A stretch of DNA of 64,000 nt, from contig JAHLJT010004567.1 of assembly GCA_031308135.1 (NCBI GenBank), forward strand, positions 35,874,792 to 35,938,791, in the 5' to 3' direction. The notes beneath the pieces are model-generated. The model made no database searches. It had not been told where the DNA came from and saw only the letters and a program-made list of their open reading frames with translations. Below are positions 45,940 to 56,894 of this stretch, piece after piece (positions within the stretch are counted from its first letter, which is position 1; each line of letters opens with the position of its first letter). This DNA is from Acheta domesticus (taxonomy: Eukaryota > Arthropoda > Insecta > Orthoptera > Gryllidae). Position numbers and translations under genes: made by a program.

Positions 45940-47090
45940 TATATTTCGATAGAAGGTTATCAACAGAAATATATTCGTTTTTAAAAGACTAAATAATATT
46001 TACGATTTAAAAAAGTGTGTGGAGTAATAGTTGTTTTATTACAGTCGAATGACATAGGTTTATTATTGGATTGTATTATTGTATACGATTGAGAGATATT
46101 TTCAGAGTAAAGGCAATAAAATAAAAAATATTCGGATTGTCCTTTATATAATTTCTTTAAATACATTGTAAGTTCACTTAGGTCTATTATTAACAATATA
46201 TTTTCCATACTAAGTACTGACCCGCTTGATCTACGGCGAACAAGTCTTAATTTAAATACGTCAAGCAACACCATATTTCTTTGCATTGGAGATTTACAAT
46301 TTCTTAGGGATAAGGGGGAAATTTTGTACATCTTCATCATTGTGTTGTTCAAATAACTTCATAATTTGTATTGTTTTTCATTTATATTTGAATCACTTGA
46401 AAAAAATTTTTTTTTCTGTCGCATTTTGAGACAGTGTCACGGCTTCAATGGACGCCATTGGCGCATGGTGTTATTTTATAAACACAAAGTTTTGGGTAAA
46501 CAAGATTTAAAATTGCTTTATCTATTTCATGAAATCATGATGCAACCATTTTGAGCATGCATTTTGACACTAAAAGGAACCCATTGAAGTAGCATTAAAT
46601 GAATTACTACCCAATTACGTAAAATTCAGTTAAATTATCTTTAACCATTGTTTACTTAAATATTTTGTATAACGTAACACATTCAGTCATCCATGCCTTC
46701 AATTGTCAACTATTTTATGTTCATTCCCACCAGCACGTTACTACTGCATCTAGTAAAAGAGGATTACACTTTTTTTTGAAAACAACCGTTAAAAGAGTTA
46801 CAAAGTATCTCCTTGTAAGATGTTAACATTTTATTTGGTCTAAAAATTAATTTTCAACCTTGAGTGTGTTAATAACTTAACCCAAAATGCTTTGGGAATA
46901 TTTACTTGAGATCAGCGTGACACCTGTCATCGGTATGTCAAATTTTCTTCAGTGCATAAACATTTAGTTCAGCCTCCAGGGTGTTGGTTCTATCCTGGCA
47001 GAGGTTAATGTATTTTCAAAAGATGTTCTACATAGACCGCTATTATGCTTCCGGCATATAAACATTTCTGACAGACTTCTCCGAAATTTT
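45940..47090. other. AT-rich DNA, nothing identified
   Basis: No gene or repeat can be named. A minus-strand ORF of 123 codons (45981-46352) has no motif. Confidence 0.45.
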
Positions 47091-47094
47091 ATTT

Positions 47095-47565
47095 TAAAAG
47101 GATATTAAATAGACGTTGCATTTGGTGACTAGGAAGCGATAATAGTTCCTGAAACTGATAAATCCAAAGAGTTTTGGCAATCCAATTTAAACTCCACTTG
47201 AAGGTCGATGTCCATATCGGAGGTAGACTGAAAACCGTATGAAGACAAAACTGCATTCGCATGCGTAGAATATGAACGTTTTGATCAAAATACCGATACC
47301 AGTTTGTGTGAAAGACAGAAAAAGCATGGGCAAACCAAACAAATAAACAAAATCCGAAAGAAAAAGCTGATTTTGTGATCCTTTTTCCCATCCTCTTCTT
47401 CGCTATGGCAAATGTTGACTGGTATCACAAGTTGCTGCCCTGTTTCTCCAATATGCTTTTCTGTCACATGGCAGAATTTTTTTTCTAACGAGGTTTATAA
47501 TTCCAGACAGGACAAAGCACTACATGTCAAATGTAACATTTTACAAGCTTATTCAATAGTTCACT
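47095..47565 (-). pseudogene. Penelope-like element remnant (GIY-YIG region)
   Basis: Penelope-like retroelements encode a reverse transcriptase with a C-terminal GIY-YIG endonuclease. On the minus strand, text decoded from about 47510 to 47390 reads CHVTEKHIGETGQQL, then VNICHSE. This fits the C-x-K-x-Y-I-G-E-T-G-Q-Q-L ... N-x-H-x-S pattern of that endonuclease, with histidine where the tyrosine normally sits. Further down, in another frame, TLWIYQFQELLSLP (about 47185-47130) fits the W-I-x-x-L-x-T-L-x-P block. Frameshifts and stops separate the pieces and no reverse transcriptase domain was seen. Assignment is from motif memory only. Confidence 0.45.
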
Positions 47566-47639
47566 GTAATAATATTTCATTATTTCAACTCGTGGAGCTC
47601 AGTACAGAACATAACGATTGATATTAGTTATTAAAGTTT

Positions 47640-48300
47640 CTTATTTGCAACCTTTGGTTTATTCAGCGTTTGAAAGAGATGTTACAATAATTACTTTCAA
47701 CATAAATGAAGTTTAAATCGTTTCATTTTAAGTAACTGTTGTCATTCGCTTTATTGATATAGACGAACAGAAAATTGTTTGAAACGCGTTCATGGTTTCA
47801 CGTTTTGGAGAGAAACTGATGTTCTCTAGTAGGATAATCAGGACTGCGTAGTCCACACCTAACAGTTTGCATCCAGTATGAAAACGATGGAAATAGTCGA
47901 TGCAAGGCATGCATGTGACTCAGAATAGCGCTAATATATATTAAATGGTGCCCTTAAATAGTGTCTACTGAAATCCATACGAATCATAGTGGAAATATAC
48001 ATTGTGATCAAAGGAACAAGTCATTTTTATGTTCATTTAAATCACAATTACATGAAGATGTGAGGAGTATGGTTGTGTGTACTCTATTGTATTTTGACAT
48101 AATTTCTCTCCCACTTACATGAACATTGAAATGGTGAATTTAAGAGAAACAATAAACATCCACAAAGTAGGTATTAAGTAATGATATTTTAAGTTTTAAA
48201 AATTAATCATTCATGTTCCATTGATATTTCTATATAACAAGTGGTTTTACCACATAGGCCAAGTAAAATGGAATAAATTACATATTTAAAAGATGTTATT
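47640..48300. other. AT-rich DNA, nothing identified
   Basis: No supported feature. Confidence 0.4.
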
Positions 48301-48312
48301 TAACACGAATCC

Positions 48313-48598
48313 TGGCGGCTTCGCTCATTGCTCTGCGTGCTCGCTTTCCATGATGCGATCCCGGCTTTGATTCCCCGTCAGGCAAGATCACAGTGTGCGT
48401 TTTCCTTGTAATATTCCACTACATGTTGCCGTGTGACGATGAGAAAATTCACTTCTCAGGTTGAGTACACCAGAATACGGCTTGGAGATGTCTTCGTGCT
48501 AACCACACGTACCCCTCAACCCATGGCCGCGAGGCCGGGACGCTGCTGGTAGGCCATGGCCCGCACACGGGCTGACGCGCAAGTATAAACAAAAAAAC
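48313..48598 (+). mobile_element. SINE family B, older plus-strand copy
   Basis: Same family as 34445-34759. It shares a tRNA-like head with a B-box-like ggctttgattcc (48363-48374), ttttccttgtaatattcc, gtgtgacgatgagaaaa, cacttctcaggttgag and the ggccgcgaggccggga region. Imperfect flanking repeats taacacgaatcc (48301-48312) and taacacgtgattcc (48599-48612) look like a decayed target duplication. It is more diverged than the other copy. Confidence 0.8.
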
Positions 48599-48612
48599 TA
48601 ACACGTGATTCC

Positions 48613-49440
48613 AGACGAAAGTCGTCTTGTATAGCCCCATTCCTTCTTAATCATGAAATTCCACAAAATTTGCACCGAAAGCATCGAAAGTAAATGGTGA
48701 ATTGTTTCATCGTTCAATTTCGCCGATTCGATGCATCATGGCATACATAAATGACAATGAAAACACCACCCCAGTTGTGTCAAGGAAGTTGCCACCAGTG
48801 AGTCTCAATGAAATGGGAGGTACAATGAAATCCCTTAAATAAAGTTGATCTTCTCGCCACGAGAGATGGTCTCTGGAACTAAATATGTGATATCCTATTA
48901 ACCGAGGTTAGAAGAAGTAATAAAAGTACGTTGTATTGTTGCATTAACGTTGTACGTTGCATTGTTGTACGTTGTATTAACAGTTTTACTGTAACTTTCT
49001 TATATAGCCTCTTATTTTGCAACATTTTTTAAGGATCGAAATGTTTCAAATACTTTGACTGCGGCATGTTTAAGCAGCACCATAGGAATATTAAATATTA
49101 TTTCTTCACGACACTAAATTGCGCTGATAAGAATATGGCATGCCGCTGTGGCGTCAGATATGCTGCTGCCACCAGAAGACAACTTGACATTATTGTCTTG
49201 CATTGATTCTAAACACTGCCACGTGATACAAAACAAAGGGATGTTATCCTATTAGCAGATTGGTTTACCACACATCTCCGAGAACGCATCGTCCCTTTTA
49301 TTTCTACCGTGCAAGAAACAAGGAGAATCAGTCGCGGTTTGAATAATTAGTTAGGGTTTCCTGGCGTGTGAACTACTATGGTCGTTATTCCTGTAAGAAT
49401 AATGCATGTTGTAACCCGATGGTAGTATTCCTTCCCCGCT
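48613..49440. other. Unrecognised DNA
   Basis: Imperfect short repeats of ttgtacgttg lie near 48928-48980. Around 49138-49190 the text ggcatgccgctgtggcg and gctgccaccagaagac weakly resembles the dispersed repeat at 16140 and 55575. No gene. Confidence 0.4.
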
Positions 49441-49449
49441 GAATAAGAG

Positions 49450-50135
49450 ACACGACATCAACAAGCGCCCCCCCCCAGATACCTCTGCTTGTGGAATCCC
49501 CCTCTCCCAGCCACAACTAGCTCTAAGCTCCCAACTGGTCTCCCGACATGTGAGGGAGAATAGTGCATGTAAATGTCAGTGTGTGTGTGCATGTGTGTGT
49601 GTGTGTGTGCGGAGACGAGGGACAAGAATTGGAAAGGAATGATTGCGCGCGGTCCGTGGCCCGTTTTTTTACGGTATTCCCCCTGAGTTCGCCTCGTATT
49701 GATCGAATAAACCACAGAAAATTACCAAACAGAGCAGCCGGCTACCAAAATTCTTATATAGACAGCCTTGTCCCGGCTAGGGCGGTGCCCCACTAATGGG
49801 AGATACCTGGTTGAGGGGAAAACCCAGCCGCTGAGGTTGAGGGGAAACCCAGAGCTAGTCGATGGTAGGTCGGCGTCGGATCTCGCCATCCAGTGGGGAA
49901 AAGATCATCGCCACCTCCCGAGAAAAACACGCACTACACTTACGGGACTAATGACCTAAGTAGTTGACGAGCCCGGAAACACGAATCAATCGATCAATCT
50001 ATTGACAGCGGCTGAATTCGACCTCGTGAGTGTCCAAAATCCGCCACTTGAACCCCTGGACTCGAATTCTAGGGCGTTCCGGTGATCGACGCTACAAAGA
50101 CAAAGGCAATGCTGCCTCTGAGCCATGCCAGGCAG
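49450..50135 (-). mobile_element. SINE family A, old minus-strand copy split by a nested insertion
   Basis: Left part 49450-49767 (agctctaagctcccaactgg, acagagcagccggct) and right part about 50004-50135 (gacagcggctgaattcgacc, B-box-like complement of ggactcgaattc, gcctctgagccatgcc) form one diverged minus-strand copy. The 236 bp between them is a plus-strand fragment of the same family. A (GT)n run lies at about 49586-49611. Confidence 0.75.
49768..50003 (+). mobile_element. 5'-truncated SINE A fragment nested in SINE A
   Basis: Plus-strand 3' half of the family: ttgtcccggctagggcggtg, cggatctcgccatccag, gaaaaacacgcactacac, then the terminus cccggaaacacgaatcaatc. It is flanked by gacagc at 49761-49766 and 50004-50009, a plausible target duplication. 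5' truncation with a target duplication is typical of target-primed reverse transcription. A short internal tandem duplication (ggttgaggggaaa) is present near 49812-49850. Confidence 0.8.
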
Positions 50136-50139
50136 TCAA

Positions 50140-50355
50140 TTCCGAACTAAAAACTTGAGGGCCCGTAAGCACGACCATACTATGAAATCTCCAAATAAGT
50201 ATTATCAAAATAAATATGAAAATGAATTATAACTATTATAGTTTAAAAAGTTTCTTTGATTTTGTTCATATAATCTATTATAAACTCGTATTCAAAAGTA
50301 AATTGTTGGCCCTATCCAGGAGAGGCTCTATGCACATGCTTCCTCTGCTTAGGCA
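50140..50355. other. AT-rich spacer
   Basis: No supported feature. Confidence 0.35.
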
Positions 50356-50359
50356 TTAA

Positions 50360-51160
50360 TCGTCCCCTCCGCGGGGGAGAGTAGCGAGGTCAGCGTTTGA
50401 CCTGGCGGCACAACGCGTAGCACTCTCCGAGAACCTGGCGCGCGGCGCGACACTGCGCAGTGGCGGTGGCGGCGGGGACGGCAGCGTCGGCGGCCGGGAC
50501 GGCCCGGGGGAGGGTGGACGGCGGCGGCGGGGACAGCGGTGGTAGGGACAGCAGCGGCGGGGGGATGGCGGTGGTGGGACGGCGGCGGCGGGGACGGCAG
50601 CGGCGGGGGATGGCGGCAGGGACGGTGGCGGCGGGGGTGGCAGCGGCGGCGGCCGGGGGTGGGACGGCGGCGGTGGCAGCCAAGGGGGGGACGGCGGCGA
50701 CGGGGACAGAGGTTGCAGAGACGAACACGGCGGGATGGTAGCGGCGGGACGGCGGCGGCGGGGACGGAGGCGGAGGGGACGGAGGCGGCGTGGACGGCGA
50801 CGGCGGGGACGGCGGCAGCGGGGACAGCGGTGGCGAGGACGGCGGCGGCGGTGGGGCAGCGGCGGCGGAGACGGCGGGGACGGCGGCGGGAACGGCGGCG
50901 GTGGCAAGACGGTGGCGGCGACGGCGGCGGCGGCGGCGACGGCGGCGGCGGCGGTGGCGGCGGGTTGGCGGCGGCGGTGGGCGCACAGTGCACGACCGCG
51001 CTGCGGGTGAATATTTAGCGGCGGCGGCGGCGGAGGGCGGCGCGGCGTTAACTGAATACCTTCCAACTCGATTTAAACTTCTTAATCCCATTCCGCGCAG
51101 GCGCCGAGGCCGCCCGCGGACCGCGGCCCACTCGCGCGACTGCGGCGCTGCAATTGATAA
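50360..51160. repeat. GGC-rich CpG block with ~15-bp units
   Basis: About 600 bp (50456-51045) of ggcggcggggacggc-type sequence with many variants, followed by a non-repetitive CpG-rich tail (gaggccgcccgcggaccgcg) to 51160. All six frames contain long A/P/R/G-rich ORFs, so none is evidence for a gene. This is the most GC-rich stretch of the window and could contain a CpG-island promoter. Confidence 0.8.
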
Positions 51161-51169
51161 ATAATACAC

Positions 51170-51740
51170 TAGCGCTCCCAACTAAAGGAGTGTAAGTTGC
51201 AGAGGCACGGAAACTGCATAACATAACAAACAGTATCTCTAAATTATGCTACGTAATTGTAAACTACGTTATGATAGTTAATTACTAAATGAGAATGGAA
51301 AGATATCGTAGAGATTGGAGGTAGATATGAGTGATTGGAGAAATTCGAAACGACATGTATGGGCCGAGTTTGATAATATATCAAATATTGTAATAAGGCG
51401 TGAATAAGATACAGCGTTTTAAACATTTTTTAAAAAAATTCCAATATTATGTAAATCTGCTGTAATATGCTGTAATCTGCTGTATTATGTAATCTGCTTA
51501 TGTAAGTTGCACGTAATTTGGCTATTTATCCTTCGGAATCATACAAACAGATTAGAACATTGCGTTTTAATAAATAATCCCGGTTTCATAAAGTTTGACT
51601 TTAGATAACCAATGAGGATACATTCAATTTAAGGTGCAGGTAAGAAGGGAACTTTTATCTCCTACAATTCATTGTAATTAATTGCGTTATATCGTACATA
51701 AGCCAGATAACCGTGTACTTGCAGTATGAAACAGTTATTC
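51170..51740. other. AT-rich DNA with small ctgctgtaat repeats
   Basis: Near 51455-51505 the words ctgctgtaat, atgctgtaat and atgtaatctgc recur. Otherwise nothing identified. Confidence 0.4.
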
Positions 51741-51744
51741 TAGA

Positions 51745-52050
51745 TTGTGGGCGGGGATAGCCATACGAGGATGGAGAGTAGTCCATCGCCCGGCTCTAAG
51801 AAAAAAAGGAGCTAAGAGCACAAAAATAGCTAAGGAAAGATCCATGACCTGTTGTTTCGGGCACAAATCTCACAACTACCAGGAGCCAATCGAAGGAACA
51901 GCTATCTACCGTCTGTACACCGAAGCCAGTGTTTTGAAAGCTCTCGATGGAACGGCATCTAGAAACCCAGGAGAGAGATGTAAGGTGAAGAGGCAAACCT
52001 TTGTGTTGATGGGAAGAACCGACAAAGGGGACATAAGCCCACCTACCTAA
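51745..52050 (+). CDS. Unidentified 101-codon ORF, doubtful
   Basis: ATG to TAA frame on the plus strand with a basic N-terminal half (ALRKKGAKSTKIAKERSM) and a CCFGH near the middle. No domain recognised, no signal peptide or membrane segment, no neighbours that suggest a role, and a 92-codon frame is open opposite it. It is outside the obvious tandem repeats, which is the only reason to list it. Confidence 0.15.
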   Translation: MWAGIAIRGWRVVHRPALRKKGAKSTKIAKERSMTCCFGHKSHNYQEPIEGTAIYRLYTEASVLKALDGTASRNPGERCKVKRQTFVLMGRTDKGDISPPT

Positions 52051-52059
52051 CGCAACGAG

Positions 52060-54210
52060 AAAGCAACATTCCAATTACTCCAATCCTTCACATCCGTCAA
52101 AGTAAATAAAAATAATAATCAGTTTTAAAAGATGTCTGCCATTACCATTTGGTAAATAGAGTTTGAGTCAGTTCTAAGTAGTGAGCGTGCTTCAAGGGAA
52201 GCGTTCCGAATGTTCGAGACCTAAGGGAGGACATGCAGAATACTATAAATAAAATCATATTTCATCAATTTATAACGTGATATCGGTTTCTGGTTAACAT
52301 CGGTCAATCTCCAAGCAAGCAATTTTTACGAAAGTAGTTGTATTCGCAGTTACTGTTATAGAAGAGGTTTCTGGGACTACCATCTTATGATGTCACGCTG
52401 CTCATAAATATGGTAAATTGCAAATTTTACAATTTCTCTTTACTTCCAGTCTTTATCCTACATCATTAGCCTACATTGACACTAGGCTAAAGCAATTTTT
52501 CCTTTCCTACAGTTGATAAAAATTACTTTTGTAAATGTAGGACCTTTCTTGATATATATTTAAACCATTCAGAAGAAATAGAACAAGACATACAATGTAC
52601 TTCACTAAGGTGAATATTTCAGAAACTGGATCACACTCTTGATGGTCAAATATGTTTTCAAGTTTTATCAATATTATATGTGATATTTTATCAAGAACAA
52701 GTGTTTCCTTTAAATAATTTTAAATACCCCCCTTTTCCATGTACCCTAATTGGTTTTTAACTGACTAATGAGAAGTGATTTTCTATAATAAAAGAATACT
52801 GAATAATTGAAGGTGAATATTTCTTCAATTATTTCTCCCGAAAAGTAAAGTAGTTTATATTATGTTTGCACAAAAATAGATCTTTTCATTCGAAGCAAGC
52901 TTCTCTTGTATTTTATCAAGAAAGTCAATATTGGAAATGAAGAATTGTTAATTTTAATTGCATATTAAAGGGCATATTTCAAAATTTTTAGGTTATAAAT
53001 GAATATTTACAAAAGCATTTTTCAAGACTTTTTAGGGCATAAAAATCTTCTTCCTAATAACTATCGTTCGTCGAGTTGCTTCATTCGAAGAGTCATGGTA
53101 GGAACGATAGAAAGAGGTCGAGGTACGCTGAACCCTGATGGGCTGAACTATGAACTTGCAAATGAATACCTTTGGACTTGGAAAACACTATGTGACGCTG
53201 CTTATTAGGATGGGTGACTTGTTAATGGTTAACAATATAATTGCACTTCGATGTCTCCTGTTTCAAGGAGTAACAAGATTTTATCGCGTGGTTCCATCAC
53301 TACATGAGAGAAACAAACATAGCTTAAAGGTTCAAATCCTACTTCCCATACAATCACGCCGTTAGAAAAACACTATTCAGCATCGTTTGTAACTGTTCTT
53401 TCTGTCAGATAGTGTCATTTGTTAATTGAACTGCAGAAACTTGTAAATTATGTTACACGTGAAACAACAGATTTTTTTCTGGAAAATTTCCATCCCCTAC
53501 TTCCCGAGAAGCAATTGTCCATGTTAATATTAGATTAGAATATAATTAGAATTTACTGTCGTGCAATACGTAGGCTATACAAGTGATTTTTTTTTTAATT
53601 TATTATTTTCTCTTCAGCAATATGTCTTTCAGAGCATTGAAATGAGCAATGTATGAACAGTCATTGTGCACACTAACAGTAACCTTTAAGAGGAATTGTA
53701 AAGGCAAACTTTAAGAATTATAAAAATGTTGAAAATATAAGAAAGATATAAAAAAAAAGAAGTAAGAGAAAATAAAATTACGGAGGATGAAATTTGTCTT
53801 TAGGAAATTTGGAATTAATTCTACCAAGAAAAGGATAAGTTTTATGCATATTAAAAAAATGAGCATGATATAATGAAGGAAAAGAATTTAAAAAATTGAG
53901 ACAGTAATGTCAAATCAAATTATGAATTGCAGGGAGATTAAGTTCATTATGAATTTGTATATTGGAATAAACCAAGATGCATGTAGAATTTTTTAAATAA
54001 TTTGTTATGAATGATTTGATTTGTTTCTATATTCGATTTAGCTGCATTTGACCTAATTGGATAAACTGTTATTATACGGAAAGTCTCATAATTGAAGTAT
54101 ATACTGATTAAGCAGTTTCAATACGACGAGTTGCGTTCTTATTTATAACAGAATTAAGTTTATGTATTTTAATATTTTTATATAATATTTTAATGTGAAT
54201 TTTCTGGTTC
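52060..54210. other. AT-rich intergenic DNA
   Basis: About 2.1 kb. A plus-strand frame of 69 codons at 52999-53208 has no motif. No named repeat. Confidence 0.45.
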
Positions 54211-54216
54211 AGTTTT

Positions 54217-54564
54217 ATGGAAGTGAGTGATGCACGTTTTCCAGAACGATATGCGTCCCGCGTTGAATGGCAGTTCAACAGCGGAATTCCGGGTTCCCGT
54301 CGCAAACCAGCACTATCTCGGTCTCTGCACATACAGTACGAAATTCCCTCGAGCGACAATCGACCATGTTGGCCAGTGGCAAGGTTGCCGCTCCGACTTC
54401 TCCACCGCACGGCCTCACTCGCGCAACTCTCACTTCACATTCCCTCTTGTGGCTCTCCCTCGGGGCGGGAGAGATCAAAAGAGCGTGCACACTCGACGTG
54501 CTTCCTCCTGACCTTCGTCGTTGTTCTGCAACACTCTCCATTGCGAGAGACAACCTCGCAGTTG
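54217..54564 (+). other. Candidate first exon ending at a consensus donor (weak)
   Basis: A CpG-containing island in AT-rich DNA. A plus-strand frame from ATG 54217 is open through to a strong splice-donor consensus, gttg/gtaagt, with the intron starting at 54565. No domain is recognised, other frames and the minus strand are also open, and no downstream exon could be matched. It could be an untranslated exon. Confidence 0.25.
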
Positions 54565-54599
54565 GTAAGTGATCCATAAATATGGGATTGAACCCAGGG

Positions 54600-55140
54600 C
54601 ATATAATTTTAAAGGAGGACAGGTGGATAATACGTTTTACTTTAGTATCCTTAAGTAAAGAAAATAATTATTTTTATCAACTTTATTTGCAGCCAGAATT
54701 CACAAAACTGACATCAGTTAGGTGATAAGAATTATTAGAAAATTTTAATAATGCATGGGTTATTATATAAGTAATATAATAAGTTTTTCGTTATAAATAT
54801 TCGTATTATTAGAAGTCAAGTGTTCTAAAATTTTATGGCCTCCTGTTATCAACATCCGTCAACATCTATTATCAATATCCCTCAGTCACATTTCATAGAT
54901 TGTATGTGATTTTTTATATTTAATCAAGTTTCAAATGCTTACTGGCATTGGTTTGGCGAACGACAAGGTTGGGCAGACTATTTGGTGGCAGTAATAACTG
55001 CTTTGGATAATTATAAGCTTCATTTCGTGCGTATTACTGATACTTTTTGGAAAAAGGTAATAGGTTGGAACTACCCTTGCGTATTCTTGCGAGAACTCTC
55101 GCATGTTAAACTCTACCCTATTCCCTGTCCTTCCATTTAC
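54600..55140. other. Unrecognised DNA
   Basis: A plus-strand frame at 54982-55203 has no recognised motif and overlaps the broken exon on the other strand. No other feature. Confidence 0.35.
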
Positions 55141-55143
55141 ATA

Positions 55144-55500
55144 TTAAGAGGGAAAGTTGTTGGTCCTGGTACCCAGGCGGTAACTTGGTCCTGGCTGAGA
55201 TAGCAGCGGAGACTAGTCATGAGGCTGCTGAAGCACTACCATTAGCTGCGGTGTCTGCGTCTGAGGTTGTCCTTGTTGCACGATTTGCGGTTGAGGTTAC
55301 AACTGATGAAGTTGCAATTGATTTAGCTGCTGCTACTGCTGGAGTTGTGTTTGTAGATGAGCTTGCATGTTAATAATTGACTGAGTGCTCACACGATCAC
55401 TTTCACTGTCTACTTTGATTAAGGTGTCCATAGCACTTCTAATAAGTTGTGCTATTAAAGGGTTTGAGTTTACTGACATCCACAATAATTCGGCATCTAA
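55144..55500 (-). pseudogene. Gln-rich terminal exon, broken by stop codons
   Basis: On the minus strand, a sequence with protein-like composition follows an acceptor-like tgacttttattgcattag (55518 to 55501). It opens LDAELLWMSVNSNPLIAQL, continues MDTLIKVDSESDRVSTQSI, enters a Gln-rich tract with QQGQPQTQTPQ, and ends TNNFPS before TAA at 55144-55146. Three in-frame stops interrupt it. Two lie in the Gln tract, where one C-to-T change turns CAG or CAA into a stop; the third follows PHD. The 357-bp length keeps frame throughout. This looks like a decayed last exon of a Gln-rich, perhaps transcription-related protein; I cannot name the gene. Sequencing error is a less likely explanation. Confidence 0.55.
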
Positions 55501-55574
55501 CTAATGCAATAAAAGTCAAAAATACAAGGTTTTAAGAATAAAGTTGGCGCGATATGGCCTCTGTATCCGACGAT

Positions 55575-55710
55575 CATCGCCTAAACTAGTGGTGTCAAGG
55601 TCTTCTACTGGTGGCAGTGGCACGCGTCGTGGCTCGGTAGCATGCCACGAGCTACTCTGCGCAACTAGCGTCGGGAAAGGAAACTATTAGTAACCCCGCC
55701 GTTTTTCAAT
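55575..55710 (-). repeat. Dispersed repeat, minus-strand copy
   Basis: The complement reads ggcggggttactaatagttt, gacgctagttgcgcagag, tgccactgccaccagtagaa and accttgacaccactag, matching 16140-16270 in order. It lies upstream of the broken Gln-rich exon on the same strand, so the two may belong to one mobile or duplicated unit. Confidence 0.65.
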
Positions 55711-55714
55711 AGAG

Positions 55715-56560
55715 ATGACGTTGTCTCTGATGGCGGGGTGATGAACTGCGTGAAGGAGCGATTTCGTCGTGGCATTCGTGACACTCGTGTTCCACTCGTG
55801 GCATCGACCTTGACAACACTGACCTAAACGCGTATCTTGATTTGCCACTACTGAGGTGAAGGTAAGAGCTGCCGCGCAGCCGGACGTGCATGCGTTACTA
55901 ATGCTGAGCCAAGATTGAGTTTTTTCTTTGTTTTTGTTGAATGATTTGGTAAACTCTTCCCCTTTTCAAGACCAAACAACAAAACCAGTAAGTTTCGTAA
56001 CAGATACATAAGTGGCATATTTAGTTTCTGGACAACGCAAAGTGCCACCAATGTGTGTAGCCAACAAATGTAATACAATGAAATTATTTGAAATGAGGCT
56101 GAAAACTCAAATATTTTTCTTGCACTAGTTTGTTTATAAAAACACGCAAAAGTTTTTGCAGTTAAAATGAGAATTTGAATTCGTATGATCTTCGTTTTTC
56201 TTTATCCAATTATGGATTAACTTTTCTAAATACCAGAATGAACATAATCTAACTAAAAATTGAACTTCAAACTGCCCATAAACCCCAAATGCCCATGAAT
56301 CCATAATGAAACGGCTTAAAAACGGCAGTGAAACCTTTGAATATACAACCTACTTTTGAAACAGTTAATTATTTATAACAATACTGCATACATAATATTA
56401 CATAACTGCTTAAACGGATAAAAAATTCTTGATGAAATACCCTGAATTCCAAAAAATGAAAAAAAGAAAAGAAATAGAATGATAATTTCTCATGATTTTA
56501 TGAAAATCACTTAACATCCAAGAGTAAAAATGAATCACCTAGAACAGTTCTAACTGGACA
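55715..56560. other. Unrecognised DNA with a donor-like site
   Basis: A plus-strand frame through VSDGGVMNCVKERFRRGI (about 55726-55780) lies upstream of a strong donor-like aag/gtaagagc at 55861, but a stop occurs between them. The rest is AT-rich without features. Confidence 0.3.
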
Positions 56561-56564
56561 AGGA

Positions 56565-56894
56565 ATGACGTCGGAGCTTTTTCTCCTCCGAGATAAGGCA
56601 CTCGGAGACGCGGTGCGAGCAAATGGGGGAGGGAAAGAGGGGCTGACGGGGGTCGCCGGAACCGAAAAGCTTGGCAGCGGGCCTTTGCCGGTGTTAAGAG
56701 GGAAACCATCTACACCCGTCAATTTTATTTCTCTTAGGGAAGAAAGGAATCCTTTTGTAGATACTGGAACAATGGTGAAGTGTTTAGTGTGTTCGAAAGA
56801 ACTGCAGGATGTTAAAAATCCCAACCTACAGATGTATTACGTAGCTTTGCGACCCAGAGAAATCTGCGAGATTAAAATAAATTCTGAGAATTGA
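56565..56894 (+). pseudogene. Degenerate BED/C2H2-like zinc-finger ORF
   Basis: A 109-codon plus-strand frame. Its second half (from an acceptor-like tttatttctcttag at about 56725) reads MVKCLVCSKELQD, then KNPNLQMYY. This follows the C-x2-C ... N-L-x-x-H-Y layout of BED-type fingers found in hAT transposase-derived and GTF2I-repeat-like proteins, but tyrosine stands where the first zinc-binding histidine is expected and no second histidine is placed correctly. The N-terminal half has no motif and is CpG-rich. Most likely a fragment of a domesticated or dead transposon gene; function improbable. Confidence 0.35.

Noticed and set aside
50349..51181. Ala/Pro/Arg-rich ORFs of up to 263 codons
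   Set aside because: GGC-rich tandem sequence is open in all six frames. No domain or splice structure supports coding.
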